A DNA stretch of 64,000 bases from Marisediminicola senii. Lineage in GTDB: Bacteria; Actinomycetota; Actinomycetes; Actinomycetales; Microbacteriaceae. Every line of letters starts with the position of its first letter. Position 1 is the stretch's first letter. Where the stretch lies: assembly GCF_011057645.1 (NCBI RefSeq), contig NZ_JAALGE010000004.1, positions 31,899-95,898 of the forward strand. Reading direction: 5' to 3'. A program made the translations under genes and the position numbers. This document shows, piece by piece, positions 1 through 9,044 of this stretch. Under the pieces are notes generated by a model that was not told the origin of the DNA, ran no database searches, and worked only from the letters and a program-made list of their open reading frames with translations.

Positions 1-215
1 CGCTTCTCCAGCCGGCGGGTCTTCTTGACCGACTTGAACATGCGCGCGGTCGCCCTGCGCAGCGCGATGACGTCGGGGTGATCCTCGCCGAAGCCGTCGA
101 CCTCGGCCATCACCCGCAGCGCCGTGGCGAGGTCGGTGGGGTCGATGGCCTCCCTGGCCGCACCGGGGCGGTCGGAGTCGGTTGGCGAAGCGGGGTGGTC
201 GTTGTCGAGTGGCAC
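1..215 (-). CDS. N-terminal part of an SDR-family oxidoreductase-like protein (partial)
   Basis: The frame enters from the left edge and starts at a GTG at 215-213; only 71 codons are inside the window. The visible part is acidic, then has a helical stretch (LRVMAEVDGFGEDHPDVI) and a basic segment ending KSVKKTRRLEKR. From memory this resembles the leader region that precedes the Rossmann domain in a group of actinobacterial short-chain dehydrogenases, but no catalytic residue is visible, so the family call is an inference. It is divergent from the nucleoside hydrolase with a 42-base gap. Confidence 0.5.
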   Translation of the reverse strand, partial: MPLDNDHPASPTDSDRPGAAREAIDPTDLATALRVMAEVDGFGEDHPDVIALRRATARMFKSVKKTRRLEK

Positions 216-257
216 ACCGGAGTTTAACCGCTGTGCGCGGTGTGGCACGGTTGACCC

Positions 258-1271
258 ATGCCCCCACTGCATTCGTCGACCCAGCACCAGCCACCCCTGC
301 GCCTGCTGCTCGACTGCGACCCCGGACTCGACGACGCGCTCGCCCTGCTGCTCGCCCACGCCGACCCGGCACTGCAGCTCGTCGCCGTCACCACGGTGGG
401 CGGCAACGTGTCTCTCGAGAACACGACACGCAACGCGTTGCAGCTGCGGCAGTACCTCGGGTTCGAGCGGGTCCCGGTCGCGGCCGGTGCGCCGGCGCCG
501 CTCGCGCGGCCGGCCAGGTCCGCGGCGCATGTGCACGGGGAGGAGGGCCTCGGTGACGTGCGCCTGCCGGTGGCGGGCGCCGCGGCATCCACCGCCCATG
601 CCGTCGACACCATCGTCGATACCCTCCGCGACAGCCCAGGCGACGTGCACCTCGTGGCGACTGGGCCGCTCACGAACATCGCCCTCGCGCTGCGGCGGGA
701 GCCGCGCATCGTCGAATGGGCGGCGTCGTTCGTGATCATGGGCGGCTCGTACACTCGCGGCAACGCGACCCCCGCCGCGGAGTTCAACATCTACGCCGAC
801 CCGGAGGCCGCTGCCGAAGTGTTCGCCGCCAACTGGAACGTCGTGATGATCGGCCTCGACGCCACGCTGCAGGCCATCGCCACGCCGACGATCGTCGATC
901 GGATGCGCGCGCTGGGCTCCCTCGGCACCGAATTCGCCGTGCCGCTGTCGACCTTCTGGACCGACCCAAACGACGCCGACTGGCCGGGGCAGGCCGTGCA
1001 CGACGTGTGCGCGGTCGCCTACGTCGCCCGCCCCGACCTGTTCGTCTCGCGTCCTGCGCTCGTGCGCGTCGAGACAGAGGGGGAGTACACCTCTGGCATG
1101 ACCGTGGTCGATTTCAACGCTGCCGACCCCGACGCTGCCGACCCCAACGCGACCGTGGTCACCACCGTCGATGTCGACGCCTTCTGGGATTACGTGCTCG
1201 GGGTGTGGGCACTTGTGGCACCGGAGATCGACGACCGTGCGGCGCACGCGGGGGAGCGCACCCGTGGCTGA
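258..1271 (+). CDS. Inosine-uridine preferring nucleoside hydrolase family protein
   Basis: A 337-residue protein of the calcium-dependent nucleoside hydrolase family, which cleaves the N-glycosidic bond of ribonucleosides to base plus ribose in purine and pyrimidine salvage. The signature Asp cluster DCDPGLDDALAL lies at residues 19-30 and supplies the Ca ligands. Further family blocks are the EFNIYADPEAA segment near residue 175 and the HD pair in AVHDVCAVAYV near 250. There is no signal peptide, so it acts in the cytoplasm. The start is the ATG at 258, preceded at six bases by CACGGT, a weak -10. Its stop overlaps the helicase start by 8 bases, so the two are probably co-translated. The exact base preference cannot be read from sequence. 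Confidence 0.93.
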   Translation: MPPLHSSTQHQPPLRLLLDCDPGLDDALALLLAHADPALQLVAVTTVGGNVSLENTTRNALQLRQYLGFERVPVAAGAPAPLARPARSAAHVHGEEGLGDVRLPVAGAAASTAHAVDTIVDTLRDSPGDVHLVATGPLTNIALALRREPRIVEWAASFVIMGGSYTRGNATPAAEFNIYADPEAAAEVFAANWNVVMIGLDATLQAIATPTIVDRMRALGSLGTEFAVPLSTFWTDPNDADWPGQAVHDVCAVAYVARPDLFVSRPALVRVETEGEYTSGMTVVDFNAADPDAADPNATVVTTVDVDAFWDYVLGVWALVAPEIDDRAAHAGERTRG

Positions 1272-3822
1272 ACCTGGCACCGCACCGCACCCCGATCGGC
1301 TGCTCGACCGCATTCCCGACCAGTGGGACCCGGATGCCGCGTACACGGGGTTCGAGGAATGGGCGGAGGGCCGCGGGCTGCCCCTCTACCCCGCCCAGGC
1401 CGACGCGCTGATCGAGATCGTGTCGGGCGCCAACGTCATCCTCAGCACCCCGACCGGAACCGGCAAGTCGCTCGTCGCGATGGGGGCGCACTTCGCCGCG
1501 CTCGCCGAGGGCAAGCGCAGCTACTACACGGCGCCGATCAAGGCCCTCGTCTCGGAGAAGTTCTTCGCCCTCGTCGAGGTGTTCGGCGCAGCCAACGTCG
1601 GCATGGTCACCGGCGACTCGTCGGTGAACGCCGACGCCCCCATCATCTGCTGCACGGCCGAGATCCTCGCGAACGTCGCGCTGCGGCACGGCGCCGACTC
1701 CGACGTCGACCAGGTCGTCATGGACGAGTTCCACTTCTACGCCGACCCGGAGCGCGGCTGGGCGTGGCAGGTTCCGCTGCTCACCCTGCCCAGGGTGCAG
1801 TTCGTGCTCATGTCGGCGACCCTCGGCGACGTCGAATGGCTCGCCACCGACCTCAGCCGCCGCACCAGCCGCGAGACCGCGGTCATCACCGGCGTCGACC
1901 GCCCGGTGCCGCTGCACTACTTCTACGAGACCAGCCCCGTGCAGGAGACGGTCGAAGACCTGCTCTCCACCGCGCAGGCGCCCATCTACATCGTGCACTT
2001 CTCCCAGCTCGCCGCGATGGAGCGGGCGCAGGCGCTCACCAGCATCAACGTCGCCACCCGCGCGCAGCGCGACCACATCGCCGAGGTGATCGGTGGCTTC
2101 CGGTTCACCACCGCGTTCGGGCGCACCCTGTCGCGGCTGGTGCGCTCCGGCATCGGCGTGCACCACGCCGGCATGCTGCCCAAGTACCGCCGCCTCGTCG
2201 AGCAGCTCGCCCAGCAGGGCCTGCTGCGCGTCATTTGCGGCACCGACACGCTCGGCGTCGGCATCAACGTGCCGATCCGCACCGTGCTGCTCACGGCCCT
2301 CACGAAGTTCGATGGAACCCGGATGCGGCAGCTCACGGCCCGCGAATTCCACCAGGTCGCCGGACGCGCCGGTCGCGCCGGCTTCGACACCGCGGGAACC
2401 GTCGCCTGCCAGGCCCCGGAACACGAGGTCGAGAATGCCCGGCTGGTGGCGAAGGCCGGCGACGACGCGAAGAAGCTCAAGCGGGTGGTGCGCAAGCGCG
2501 CACCAGACGGGTTCGTGTCGTGGGGGGAACCGAGCTTCCAGCGGTTGATCGGCGCCGAGCCCGAGACCCTCACCTCGAGCATGCAGATCACCCACTCGAT
2601 GCTGCTCAACATCATCGGGCGCGGTGGCGACTCGTTCCAGATCGCCCGCGATCTGATCTTCGACAATCACGAGCCGTACAAGAAGCAGCTGGCCCTCGCC
2701 AGGCAGGCGCTCGCGATCTACCGCACGTTGCGCACCGCAGAGATCGTCAGCCAGCAGGGCGGCGGCATCGGGGGAGAGGCCGTCATCAGGCTGACCGTCG
2801 ACCTGCAGCCGAACTTCGCCCTGAACCAACCGCTGTCGCCGTTCGCGCTCGCCGTGTTCGAGCTGCTCGACCCGCCAGAGGCCGGCGATCCCGCGAGCAC
2901 CGGGTATGCCCTCGACATGCTGTCGGTGCTCGAGGCCACCCTCGACGACCCGCGCCCCGTGCTGTCGCAGCAGCAGTTCATCGCGCGCGGCGAGGCGGTC
3001 GCCGCGATGAAGGCCGAGGGCATCGAATACGACCAGCGCATGGAGCTGCTCGAGTCGGTGACCCACCCCAAGCCGCTCGAGGAGCTGCTCGGCGAGGCAT
3101 TCGACACCTACAGCGCGAGCCAGCCGTGGATCGGCGACTTCGAGCTGAGCCCCAAGTCGGTGGTGCGCGACCTCTACGAGCGCGCGATGACCTTCGTCGA
3201 CTACGTCAACTTCTACAAGCTCTCCCGCTCGGAGGGGCTCGTGCTGCGCTACCTCTCCGACGCCTACCGCGCCGCCAGGCAGACCATCCCCGACGAGGCG
3301 AAGACCGAAGAGCTCACCGACATCATCGAGTGGCTCGGCGAGCTCGTGCGCCAGGTCGACTCGAGCCTGCTCGACGAGTGGGAAGAGCTCACCAACCCCA
3401 CCGACGCCGTCGTCGGCACCGCGGCCGTCGTGCCACCGCAGCCGCGCGGGGTCTCCGGCAACGTGCGGGCGTTCCGAGTGCTGGTGCGCAACGAGATGTT
3501 CCGCAGGGTGCAGCTCGCCGCGCTCGAGAAGTGGGACGAGCTGGGCGAGCTCGATGCGGCCGCCGGGTTCGACGCGGATGCCTGGGCGGACGCCCTCGAC
3601 CCCTACTGGGACGAGCACGATTCGATCGCGACCGACGCCGACGCCCGAAGCGCGGCCATGCTCGTCATCGACGAGCAACCGCGGGCGTGGACGGTGCGGC
3701 AGATCCTCGCCGACCCCGAGGGCGACCACGACTGGTCGATCAGCGCGACGGTCGATCTGGAAGAATCCGACGCCGCGGGCGTTGCAGTAGTGAGGGTGAC
3801 GTCGGTCGGGATGCTCCGGTGA
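1264..3822 (+). CDS. DEAD/DEAH-box RNA helicase with DUF3516 C-terminal domain
   Basis: An 852-residue superfamily 2 helicase. Walker A TPTGTGKS lies at residues 62-69, the Walker B box is DEFH at 154-157, motif III is MSATLGD near 185, and motif VI QVAGRAGRAG is near 365-374. The C-terminal half corresponds to the actinobacterial DUF3516 region, which follows a Ski2-like helicase core. The role is inferred to be ATP-driven RNA unwinding; the substrate is unknown. A GTG at 1264 is chosen as start: it overlaps the upstream stop by 8 bases, and the protein then begins just before the RLLDRIPDQWDPDAAYTG segment. An in-frame ATG at 1171 would lie deep in the previous gene. Confidence 0.9.
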   Translation: MAEPGTAPHPDRLLDRIPDQWDPDAAYTGFEEWAEGRGLPLYPAQADALIEIVSGANVILSTPTGTGKSLVAMGAHFAALAEGKRSYYTAPIKALVSEKFFALVEVFGAANVGMVTGDSSVNADAPIICCTAEILANVALRHGADSDVDQVVMDEFHFYADPERGWAWQVPLLTLPRVQFVLMSATLGDVEWLATDLSRRTSRETAVITGVDRPVPLHYFYETSPVQETVEDLLSTAQAPIYIVHFSQLAAMERAQALTSINVATRAQRDHIAEVIGGFRFTTAFGRTLSRLVRSGIGVHHAGMLPKYRRLVEQLAQQGLLRVICGTDTLGVGINVPIRTVLLTALTKFDGTRMRQLTAREFHQVAGRAGRAGFDTAGTVACQAPEHEVENARLVAKAGDDAKKLKRVVRKRAPDGFVSWGEPSFQRLIGAEPETLTSSMQITHSMLLNIIGRGGDSFQIARDLIFDNHEPYKKQLALARQALAIYRTLRTAEIVSQQGGGIGGEAVIRLTVDLQPNFALNQPLSPFALAVFELLDPPEAGDPASTGYALDMLSVLEATLDDPRPVLSQQQFIARGEAVAAMKAEGIEYDQRMELLESVTHPKPLEELLGEAFDTYSASQPWIGDFELSPKSVVRDLYERAMTFVDYVNFYKLSRSEGLVLRYLSDAYRAARQTIPDEAKTEELTDIIEWLGELVRQVDSSLLDEWEELTNPTDAVVGTAAVVPPQPRGVSGNVRAFRVLVRNEMFRRVQLAALEKWDELGELDAAAGFDADAWADALDPYWDEHDSIATDADARSAAMLVIDEQPRAWTVRQILADPEGDHDWSISATVDLEESDAAGVAVVRVTSVGMLR

Positions 3823-3851
3823 CCGCGTCGTCGCCCCGAGAGGAGCGTTCC

Positions 3852-4520
3852 ATGACCCGAGACGACGCCACATCCACCGCGCAACACACCCCGCAGCCCG
3901 ACGCCGCGCCGCCAACCGCGCCGCCCGACACCGTGCTACCCGACACCGTGCTGCCCGACACCACCACCGGCGCATTCCACGTCGTCGACGACGGAACAGC
4001 CGTGCTGTCACCGGAGGAGTTCAAGGCCGCGTTCCGCAACCACCCGGCCGGCGTCGCCGTGATCACGGCCGACGCGGGCGACGGCCCCGTCGCGCTGACC
4101 GCGACGAGCGTGTTCTCGGTGAGTGCCGACCCGCCACTGCTGGTGTTCTCGCTGTCGAAGACATCCGGCAGCACTCCCACGCTGATGCGCGCACAGACCG
4201 TCGTGGTGCACCTGCTCACCGAACGCCAGCTCGACATCGCCGTGCTCGGCGCCACCAGCGGCGTCGACCGGTTCGCCGACACCTCGATCTGGGCCCGGCT
4301 GCCGACGGGGGAGCCCTACTTCACGGCCGCCCCGGTATGGATTCGCGGCAAGGTCGTCGACCGCATGCAGGCCGGCGGCTCGACCGTGCTCGCGGTGGAG
4401 GCGCTCGAGGCGCGCTCGCCGGAGCGCGGGAGCCCGGAGGCCGACGCCGGTAATTCCCGCCCGCTGGTGTACCACAACCGCACGTGGCACGCCCTCAGCG
4501 AGGCCTCCAAGCTCGGCTGA
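3852..4520 (+). CDS. Flavin reductase family protein
   Basis: A 222-residue FMN-binding split-barrel protein of the flavin reductase class (small component of two-component flavin monooxygenases, HpaC/DIM6 type). The core starts near residue 55 with FKAAFRNHPAGVAVITA and includes ALTATSVFSVSADPPLLVFS, the usual flavin-contact block. The first 50 residues are low in complexity, rich in Thr, Pro and Asp, and contain three PDTVL-type units coded by a 15-base repeat. It follows the helicase by 29 bases with a good AGGAG ribosome site. No monooxygenase partner is adjacent, so the reduced flavin acceptor is unknown. Confidence 0.9.
   Translation: MTRDDATSTAQHTPQPDAAPPTAPPDTVLPDTVLPDTTTGAFHVVDDGTAVLSPEEFKAAFRNHPAGVAVITADAGDGPVALTATSVFSVSADPPLLVFSLSKTSGSTPTLMRAQTVVVHLLTERQLDIAVLGATSGVDRFADTSIWARLPTGEPYFTAAPVWIRGKVVDRMQAGGSTVLAVEALEARSPERGSPEADAGNSRPLVYHNRTWHALSEASKLG
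3923..3967 (+). repeat. 15-base tandem repeat coding PDTVL units
   Basis: Three consecutive 15-base units (cccgacaccgtgctg and variants) lie inside the disordered N-terminal part of the flavin reductase gene. The third is imperfect. Copy number could vary without breaking the frame. Confidence 0.75.
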
Positions 4521-4561
4521 ACGGCTGGCTACCGCGTCGGCGGGGTCGCTACGGTAGTCGT

Positions 4562-5317
4562 TCAGGCGGGTACCACACCGCCGAACCGCTCGGTCTTGAT
4601 GTCTGCCGCGTCGTAGCCGGCGTCGACCAGCCAGTTCGCTACCGTCTCGACGAACGGCGTCGACCCGCACACGTAGACCGCGGCGCGTTCGGCCGGTGCG
4701 AAGACACTCGCCATCACGTGTTCCCGGTCGAGTCGCTCCGGCGGTGTCGGCCAGCCGGCGGGCGTGGCGCGGCTGAAGTTCCAGGTGACCTCGAGCGGCG
4801 CGTCCTCGGCAGCGCGGCGCACCAGCTCGTCACGGAACAGCGCACGCTCCGGGGTGCGCACCGAGTACAGCAACCGGAACGGCGCCGCACTGTGGGCGTC
4901 GCCGTGGCTGCGGATCATCGACATCAGCGGAACGATGCCGGAGCCGCCACCGATGAGCTGCACGGGGCGCATGTTCTCGCCGTCGCCGGCGCGCGCCCCG
5001 GCGTGCTGGCGCCAGATGAACCATCCACCTGCCGGCCCGCGAATCTCGACCATGTCGCCCACCTCGGCGACGTCGACGAGGTAAGGCGACACCTCACCGT
5101 CGGCCAGCTTGTCGACGGTGATCTCGAGGCGCTTCGACGTGCTCGACGACGCGATCGAATACGACCTCACCGCGGTGTAGCCGTCTTCCGCAGTGAGCCG
5201 AACATCGACGTGCTGGCCCGCGATGTGCCCTGGCCAGTGCGGGATGTCGATCACCAGGGAGCGGGTGCCAGGGGTCTCGGTCCAGGCCTCGGTGATGCGC
5301 CCGGGTGCCCAGGTCAC
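4562..5317 (-). CDS. FAD/NAD(P)-binding ferredoxin reductase-like oxidoreductase
   Basis: A 251-residue protein with the two domains of ferredoxin-NADP reductases. The FAD-binding motif RSYS is at residues 51-54, the pyridine-nucleotide motif GGGSGIVPLMSMI is in the middle, and VYVCGSTPFVETV lies near the C terminus. The start is the GTG at 5317, whose last two bases form the TGA of the preceding gene (GTGA overlap); a TTG one codon earlier is less likely. This tight coupling with the sulfite-oxidase-like gene is seen widely in Actinobacteria and suggests it passes electrons between NAD(P)H and that molybdoenzyme. Direction and physiological acceptor are not known. Confidence 0.9.
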   Translation of the reverse strand: MTWAPGRITEAWTETPGTRSLVIDIPHWPGHIAGQHVDVRLTAEDGYTAVRSYSIASSSTSKRLEITVDKLADGEVSPYLVDVAEVGDMVEIRGPAGGWFIWRQHAGARAGDGENMRPVQLIGGGSGIVPLMSMIRSHGDAHSAAPFRLLYSVRTPERALFRDELVRRAAEDAPLEVTWNFSRATPAGWPTPPERLDREHVMASVFAPAERAAVYVCGSTPFVETVANWLVDAGYDAADIKTERFGGVVPA

Positions 5318-5907
5318 CAATAGCGCTGCTCACGCCACGGGTCGCCGTACATGTGGTACCCGTTCTGCTCCCAGAACCCCGGCTCGTCGTTCTCCATCAT
5401 GCGGATGCCCCGCACCCACTTGGCGCTCTTCCAGAAGTACAGGTGCGGCACGAGCAACCGGGCGGGCCCGCCGTGCTCTGGCTCGAGCGGCTTGCCGTCG
5501 AACTCGAACGCCACCCACGCCTTGCCGCCCATCAGGTCGGCGAGCGGAACGTTCGTCGTGTACCCGCCGTAGGAGTACGCCATCGTGAAGCCGGCGGAGG
5601 TCTCGATGCCGTCGAACAGGGTGTCGAGCGACACTCCCCGCCAGCCGGTTCCGAACTTCGACCAGCTCGTGACGCAGTGGATGTCGGTGGTCACGTCGGC
5701 GATCGGCAGCGCCATCAGCTCATCCCACGACCAGCGGTGCTGCAGGCCGTCCTCGGTCTCGATCGTGAACTGCCACTCCTCGTGGGTCACCCGCGGTGTC
5801 GGTCCAGCCGACAGCACCGGAAAGCTCTCGGTGAGGTATTGCCCCGGGGGCAGCCCCGGGGTGTCCGGCCGACGCCTGCCCGAGAAACCCGACGAAAACA
5901 GCCCCAT
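5314..5907 (-). CDS. Sulfite oxidase-like molybdopterin-dependent oxidoreductase
   Basis: A 197-residue protein with only the molybdopterin (Oxidored_molyb) domain of the sulfite oxidase family. Cys78 in DIHCVTSWSKF is the expected molybdenum ligand, and the YSYGGYTTNVPLADL and HGGPARLLVPHLYFWK blocks are typical of the fold. It lacks a Tat signal, the C-terminal dimer domain and a heme domain, so it is a soluble cytoplasmic enzyme unlike MsrP. The ATG at 5907 is chosen because AGGGAG lies about ten bases upstream; an earlier in-frame start at 5967 lacks one. It is the first gene of a two-gene unit with the flavin reductase-like partner. Confidence 0.92.
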   Translation of the reverse strand: MGLFSSGFSGRRRPDTPGLPPGQYLTESFPVLSAGPTPRVTHEEWQFTIETEDGLQHRWSWDELMALPIADVTTDIHCVTSWSKFGTGWRGVSLDTLFDGIETSAGFTMAYSYGGYTTNVPLADLMGGKAWVAFEFDGKPLEPEHGGPARLLVPHLYFWKSAKWVRGIRMMENDEPGFWEQNGYHMYGDPWREQRYW

Positions 5908-5999
5908 GGCGGCGCTCCCTGATTGCGTGTGGATGAATAGCGACCAATGCTCGCTCAGCCTAACCACGCCCCCGGGGCTTGGCGAGGGTGCGCACAGCC

Positions 6000-6005
6000 T
6001 AGGGT
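6000..6005 (+). promoter_or_regulatory. -10 box TAGGGT of a leaderless promoter
   Basis: TAGGGT ends six bases before the ATG at 6012, so transcription would start at or very near the start codon. Confidence 0.55.
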
Positions 6006-6011
6006 TGGTGG

Positions 6012-6872
6012 ATGCGACCCCTCGGCTCCCTGCACGGCGCGCGCCGCAGGGCCTCCGACCGGCTGCTCGCGGCCACCACGCGGCGATCGGGCGAGAAGTC
6101 CCGCCGCCGCATCGTCAGCCGCCGGTCGTACGACATGGTCGACCTCGCGGAGTTCACCGTCGCGACCCGACACTACGCGGGCCCCGTAGGCGCCGACTCC
6201 GCCACCGTGCCAGCCTTCGTGCTGGTGCACGGCATCGGCATGTCGTCGCGCTACTTCGACCAGCTCGCCGAGCGGCTCGCGCAGTACGGCAGTGTGCACC
6301 TGATCGACCTGCCGGGGTACGGACGATCCGCCACACCGCCACACGACACCACGATCAGCGACCACGCCCGTGTCGTCGGCCTCTTCGTGACGACCCTCGG
6401 CCACCGGCATCCCGTCATCGTCGGCCACTCGATGGGAACGCAGGTCGTCACCAGCCTGCTGGCGCAGCGGCCGGAGATCACCGACCGCCTCGTGCTCATC
6501 GCCCCCACCATCTACCCGGGGCGACGATCGAGCATGGCGCAGGCACTCTCTCTGCTGGCCGACATGCCCCGCGAGCCGTTCCGGGCCCAGTGGACGGTCA
6601 CCACCGACTACCTGTTCCGCAGCGGCATTCCCTACTACCTGACCCAGTTGCCGCACCTGGTCGGCGACCAGATCGAGGGACGCCTCGCGTCGATCACCGC
6701 GAGAACGCTGGTGATCCGCGGCACCCGCGACCCGATCGTTCCGCTGCACTGGGCAGAGAACGTGACGTCGCTGCTGCCGGACGCGACCCTCGTCGAGGTC
6801 GACGGCCCGCACATCGTGATGGCGGCGTCTCCCGCGCGGGTGTGCGAGCTGATCGTGGCGCACGCGCGATGA
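6012..6872 (+). CDS. Alpha/beta fold hydrolase
   Basis: A 286-residue alpha/beta hydrolase. The oxyanion-hole block LVHGIGM is near residue 72, the nucleophile elbow GHSMG near 140, the acid in GTRDPIV near 238 and the base in DGPHIVM near 266, giving a complete Ser-Asp-His triad. The first 45 residues are Arg-rich and precede the fold. The stop overlaps the next gene as ATGA, so the two hydrolases are translationally coupled. The substrate cannot be assigned; the family includes esterases, lactonases and C-C hydrolases. Confidence 0.88.
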   Translation: MRPLGSLHGARRRASDRLLAATTRRSGEKSRRRIVSRRSYDMVDLAEFTVATRHYAGPVGADSATVPAFVLVHGIGMSSRYFDQLAERLAQYGSVHLIDLPGYGRSATPPHDTTISDHARVVGLFVTTLGHRHPVIVGHSMGTQVVTSLLAQRPEITDRLVLIAPTIYPGRRSSMAQALSLLADMPREPFRAQWTVTTDYLFRSGIPYYLTQLPHLVGDQIEGRLASITARTLVIRGTRDPIVPLHWAENVTSLLPDATLVEVDGPHIVMAASPARVCELIVAHAR

Positions 6873-7564
6873 GCGAGGTTCCATCGACGCTCGTGCGGCG
6901 GCTCTGGCTGCACTATGTCGACTGGGTATACGCGGCCTACTGGGAGGCCAGGCACGCCATCGCACCGCGGGCCACCCACGACTTCACGTCGGGGTCGCTC
7001 GTGCCGGTGCTGCTGCTGCCCGGCGTGTACGAGACCTGGCGCTTTCTCGAGCCGGTCGCAGCCCTCGCCAACGCACTCGGACACCCGGTGCACGTCGTGC
7101 CGAGCTTCGGGTACAACCGCGGGTCGATCCCGTCGATGGCCGAGCTCGCCCAGCGGTACCTCGACGACAACGACCTGCGCGACGTGATCATCATCGCCCA
7201 CAGCAAGGGCGGCCTGATCGGCAAGCACATGATGGTGACCGACGACACCGACGGCCGCATTGCGCGCATCATCACCGTCAACACCCCGTTCGGCGGGTCG
7301 GTGTGGGCCAGGTATGCCCTGCGGCGCACGCTGCGCGAATTCTCGCCCAATGACGTGACCCTCGCCGCCCTCACCGGGCTCAGCGCTTCGAACGCGCGCA
7401 TCACGTCGATCTACAGCGCAGACGACCCGATCATCCCCGGGGGCAGCGAGCTGGCCGGGGCCGTCAACATCACGCTCCCGCTCGTCGGCCACTTTCGGGT
7501 GCTCTCGTCGCCGCTGCTGCTGAGCACGATCCGTCATTTGCTGAGACCGCCGGCCGGGCCCTGA
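6869..7564 (+). CDS. Lipase/esterase-like alpha/beta hydrolase
   Basis: A 231-residue protein with the order of a lipase fold: VLLLPGVYETW as the oxyanion region near residue 47, AHSKGGLIG as the nucleophile elbow with Ser near 112, an Asp in SADDPIIPGG and His in VGHFRVL near the C terminus. There is no secretion signal. The ATG overlaps the stop of the previous hydrolase by 4 bases. A Lys directly after the nucleophile Ser is seen in triacylglycerol-lipase and PGAP1-like members rather than in haloperoxidase-type ones. The natural substrate is unknown. Confidence 0.83.
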   Translation: MSEVPSTLVRRLWLHYVDWVYAAYWEARHAIAPRATHDFTSGSLVPVLLLPGVYETWRFLEPVAALANALGHPVHVVPSFGYNRGSIPSMAELAQRYLDDNDLRDVIIIAHSKGGLIGKHMMVTDDTDGRIARIITVNTPFGGSVWARYALRRTLREFSPNDVTLAALTGLSASNARITSIYSADDPIIPGGSELAGAVNITLPLVGHFRVLSSPLLLSTIRHLLRPPAGP

Positions 7565-7583
7565 CCGGGTCGTCGGCCGCCCG

Positions 7584-7589
7584 CATAAT
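7584..7589 (+). promoter_or_regulatory. -10 box CATAAT of a leaderless promoter
   Basis: CATAAT differs from TATAAT at one position and ends six bases before the ATG at 7596. Confidence 0.55.
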
Positions 7590-7595
7590 GGGGGA

Positions 7596-9011
7596 ATGGA
7601 GCGACGACAGCGGCTGGTACTCGCCATCGCCGTGCTCGCGTCGTTCGTCGCATTCCTCGACGGGTCGGTCATCAACGTCGCGCTGCCCGCCATCACCGAC
7701 GAACTCGGCGGCGGCCTCGCCCTGCAGCAGTGGGTCGTCGACGCCTACCTGATCACCCTCGGCTCGCTCATCCTGCTGGCGGGATCGCTCTCCGACGTAT
7801 TCGGTCGCATCGTGGTGCTGCGCTTCGGCCTGGTCGGCTTCGGCATCGCGTCCGTGCTGTGCGCCATCGCCCCGACCGGCGAGTTCCTCATCGTCTCCCG
7901 TGCCCTTCAGGGCATCGCCGGGGCACTGCTCGTGCCCAGCTCGCTGGCCATCATCCTGTCGAACTTTCGCGATGCCGCCCAGGCGAAGGCGATCGGGCAG
8001 TGGACCGCGTGGACCGGCGGGGCGTTCATCGCCGGACCGCTGCTCGGCGGAATCTTCGTCGACCTGCTGTCGTGGCGGCTGGTCTTCGCCATCAACATCG
8101 TCCCCATCGTCATCACCCTGTGGCTGCTGTCGCGGCTCGGGCAGCGCGACGAGCGGCAGGTCGGTGTGCGTGTCGACTACCTGGGGGCGGTGCTCGGCGT
8201 GGTGGGCCTCGGCGCCCCGGTGTTCGCGCTCATCGAGCAGGGCAACCTGGGCTGGCGGGACCCGCTGATCTGGGGCACCATGCTCGTCGGCGTGCTCGCC
8301 TTCGTGGCCTTCATCGTGCGGCAGCGCCTCGCGACGAACCCCATCATGCCGCTCGGCCTGTTCTCGATCCGCAACTTCTCGGTGGGCAACGTCGCCACGG
8401 TCGCCTTCTACGCGGCCCTGTCCCTCGGCGGCTTCGTGGTGACGGTGTACCTGCAGCAGTCCGCCGGCTACACGGCGACCGCCGCGGGTGCTGCCTTTCT
8501 GCCCGTCACGCTGCTCAGCATCGCGCTGTCGTCGTTCTTCGGCGGACTCGCCGGTCGGTACGGCCCCCGCCTGTTCATGGCGGTGGGTCCGGTGCTCGCC
8601 GGCATCGGCTACCTGCTGATGCTGGGCATCGACACGGACGCCGCATACCTCACCGACGTGCTGCCTGGCGTGCTGGTGTTCGGCCTCGGGCTGTCGGTGA
8701 CGGTCGCGCCGCTCACCGCCGCGATCCTCGGCTCGATCAGCGTGAGCCAGGCGGGCATCGGCTCGGCCGTCAACAACGCGATCTCGCGCATCGCTGGCCT
8801 GGTGGCGATCGCGCTGATCGGGGTCATCGTCGGTCCGTCGCTCGACGGCATGGGCTTCGAACGCGGGGTGCTGGTCACCGCGGCGCTGTTCTTCGCCGCC
8901 GCGATCGTCTCGGCAGTCGGCATCCGAAACCCGTCGACGGCGCGGGCGGCGAAACCCGTGCCGGTGCCCGCGACGACCATGCCGCTGCCCCGCCAGCAGT
9001 CGCAGTGCTGA
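7596..9011 (+). CDS. MFS transporter, DHA2 (14-TM) drug exporter family
   Basis: A 471-residue major facilitator of the DHA2 drug:H+ antiporter type, a cytoplasmic-membrane exporter. The N-terminal LASFVAFLDGSVINVALPAI block, LQWVVDAYLI in TM2, SLSDVFGRIVVLRFG (motif A-like loop) and SWRLVFAINIVPI are hallmarks of EmrB/QacA relatives, and the length fits about 14 segments. The start is the ATG at 7596, with a leaderless-type -10. No regulator is adjacent, and the substrate is unknown. It is convergent with the UbiA gene. Confidence 0.92.
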   Translation: MERRQRLVLAIAVLASFVAFLDGSVINVALPAITDELGGGLALQQWVVDAYLITLGSLILLAGSLSDVFGRIVVLRFGLVGFGIASVLCAIAPTGEFLIVSRALQGIAGALLVPSSLAIILSNFRDAAQAKAIGQWTAWTGGAFIAGPLLGGIFVDLLSWRLVFAINIVPIVITLWLLSRLGQRDERQVGVRVDYLGAVLGVVGLGAPVFALIEQGNLGWRDPLIWGTMLVGVLAFVAFIVRQRLATNPIMPLGLFSIRNFSVGNVATVAFYAALSLGGFVVTVYLQQSAGYTATAAGAAFLPVTLLSIALSSFFGGLAGRYGPRLFMAVGPVLAGIGYLLMLGIDTDAAYLTDVLPGVLVFGLGLSVTVAPLTAAILGSISVSQAGIGSAVNNAISRIAGLVAIALIGVIVGPSLDGMGFERGVLVTAALFFAAAIVSAVGIRNPSTARAAKPVPVPATTMPLPRQQSQC

Positions 9012-9044
9012 CCGGCTGCCCCCAGGCCGACTGACTGGTGGGCC

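Noticed and set aside
1159..4011. A 950-codon open frame on the minus strand opposite the helicase and flavin reductase
   Set aside because: Its product is Arg/Gly/Asp/Val-rich with no domain, and it mirrors the third-codon GC bias of the rightward helicase gene. Similar long shadows occur opposite or in other frames of leuS, comEC, leuA and the CNNM genes.
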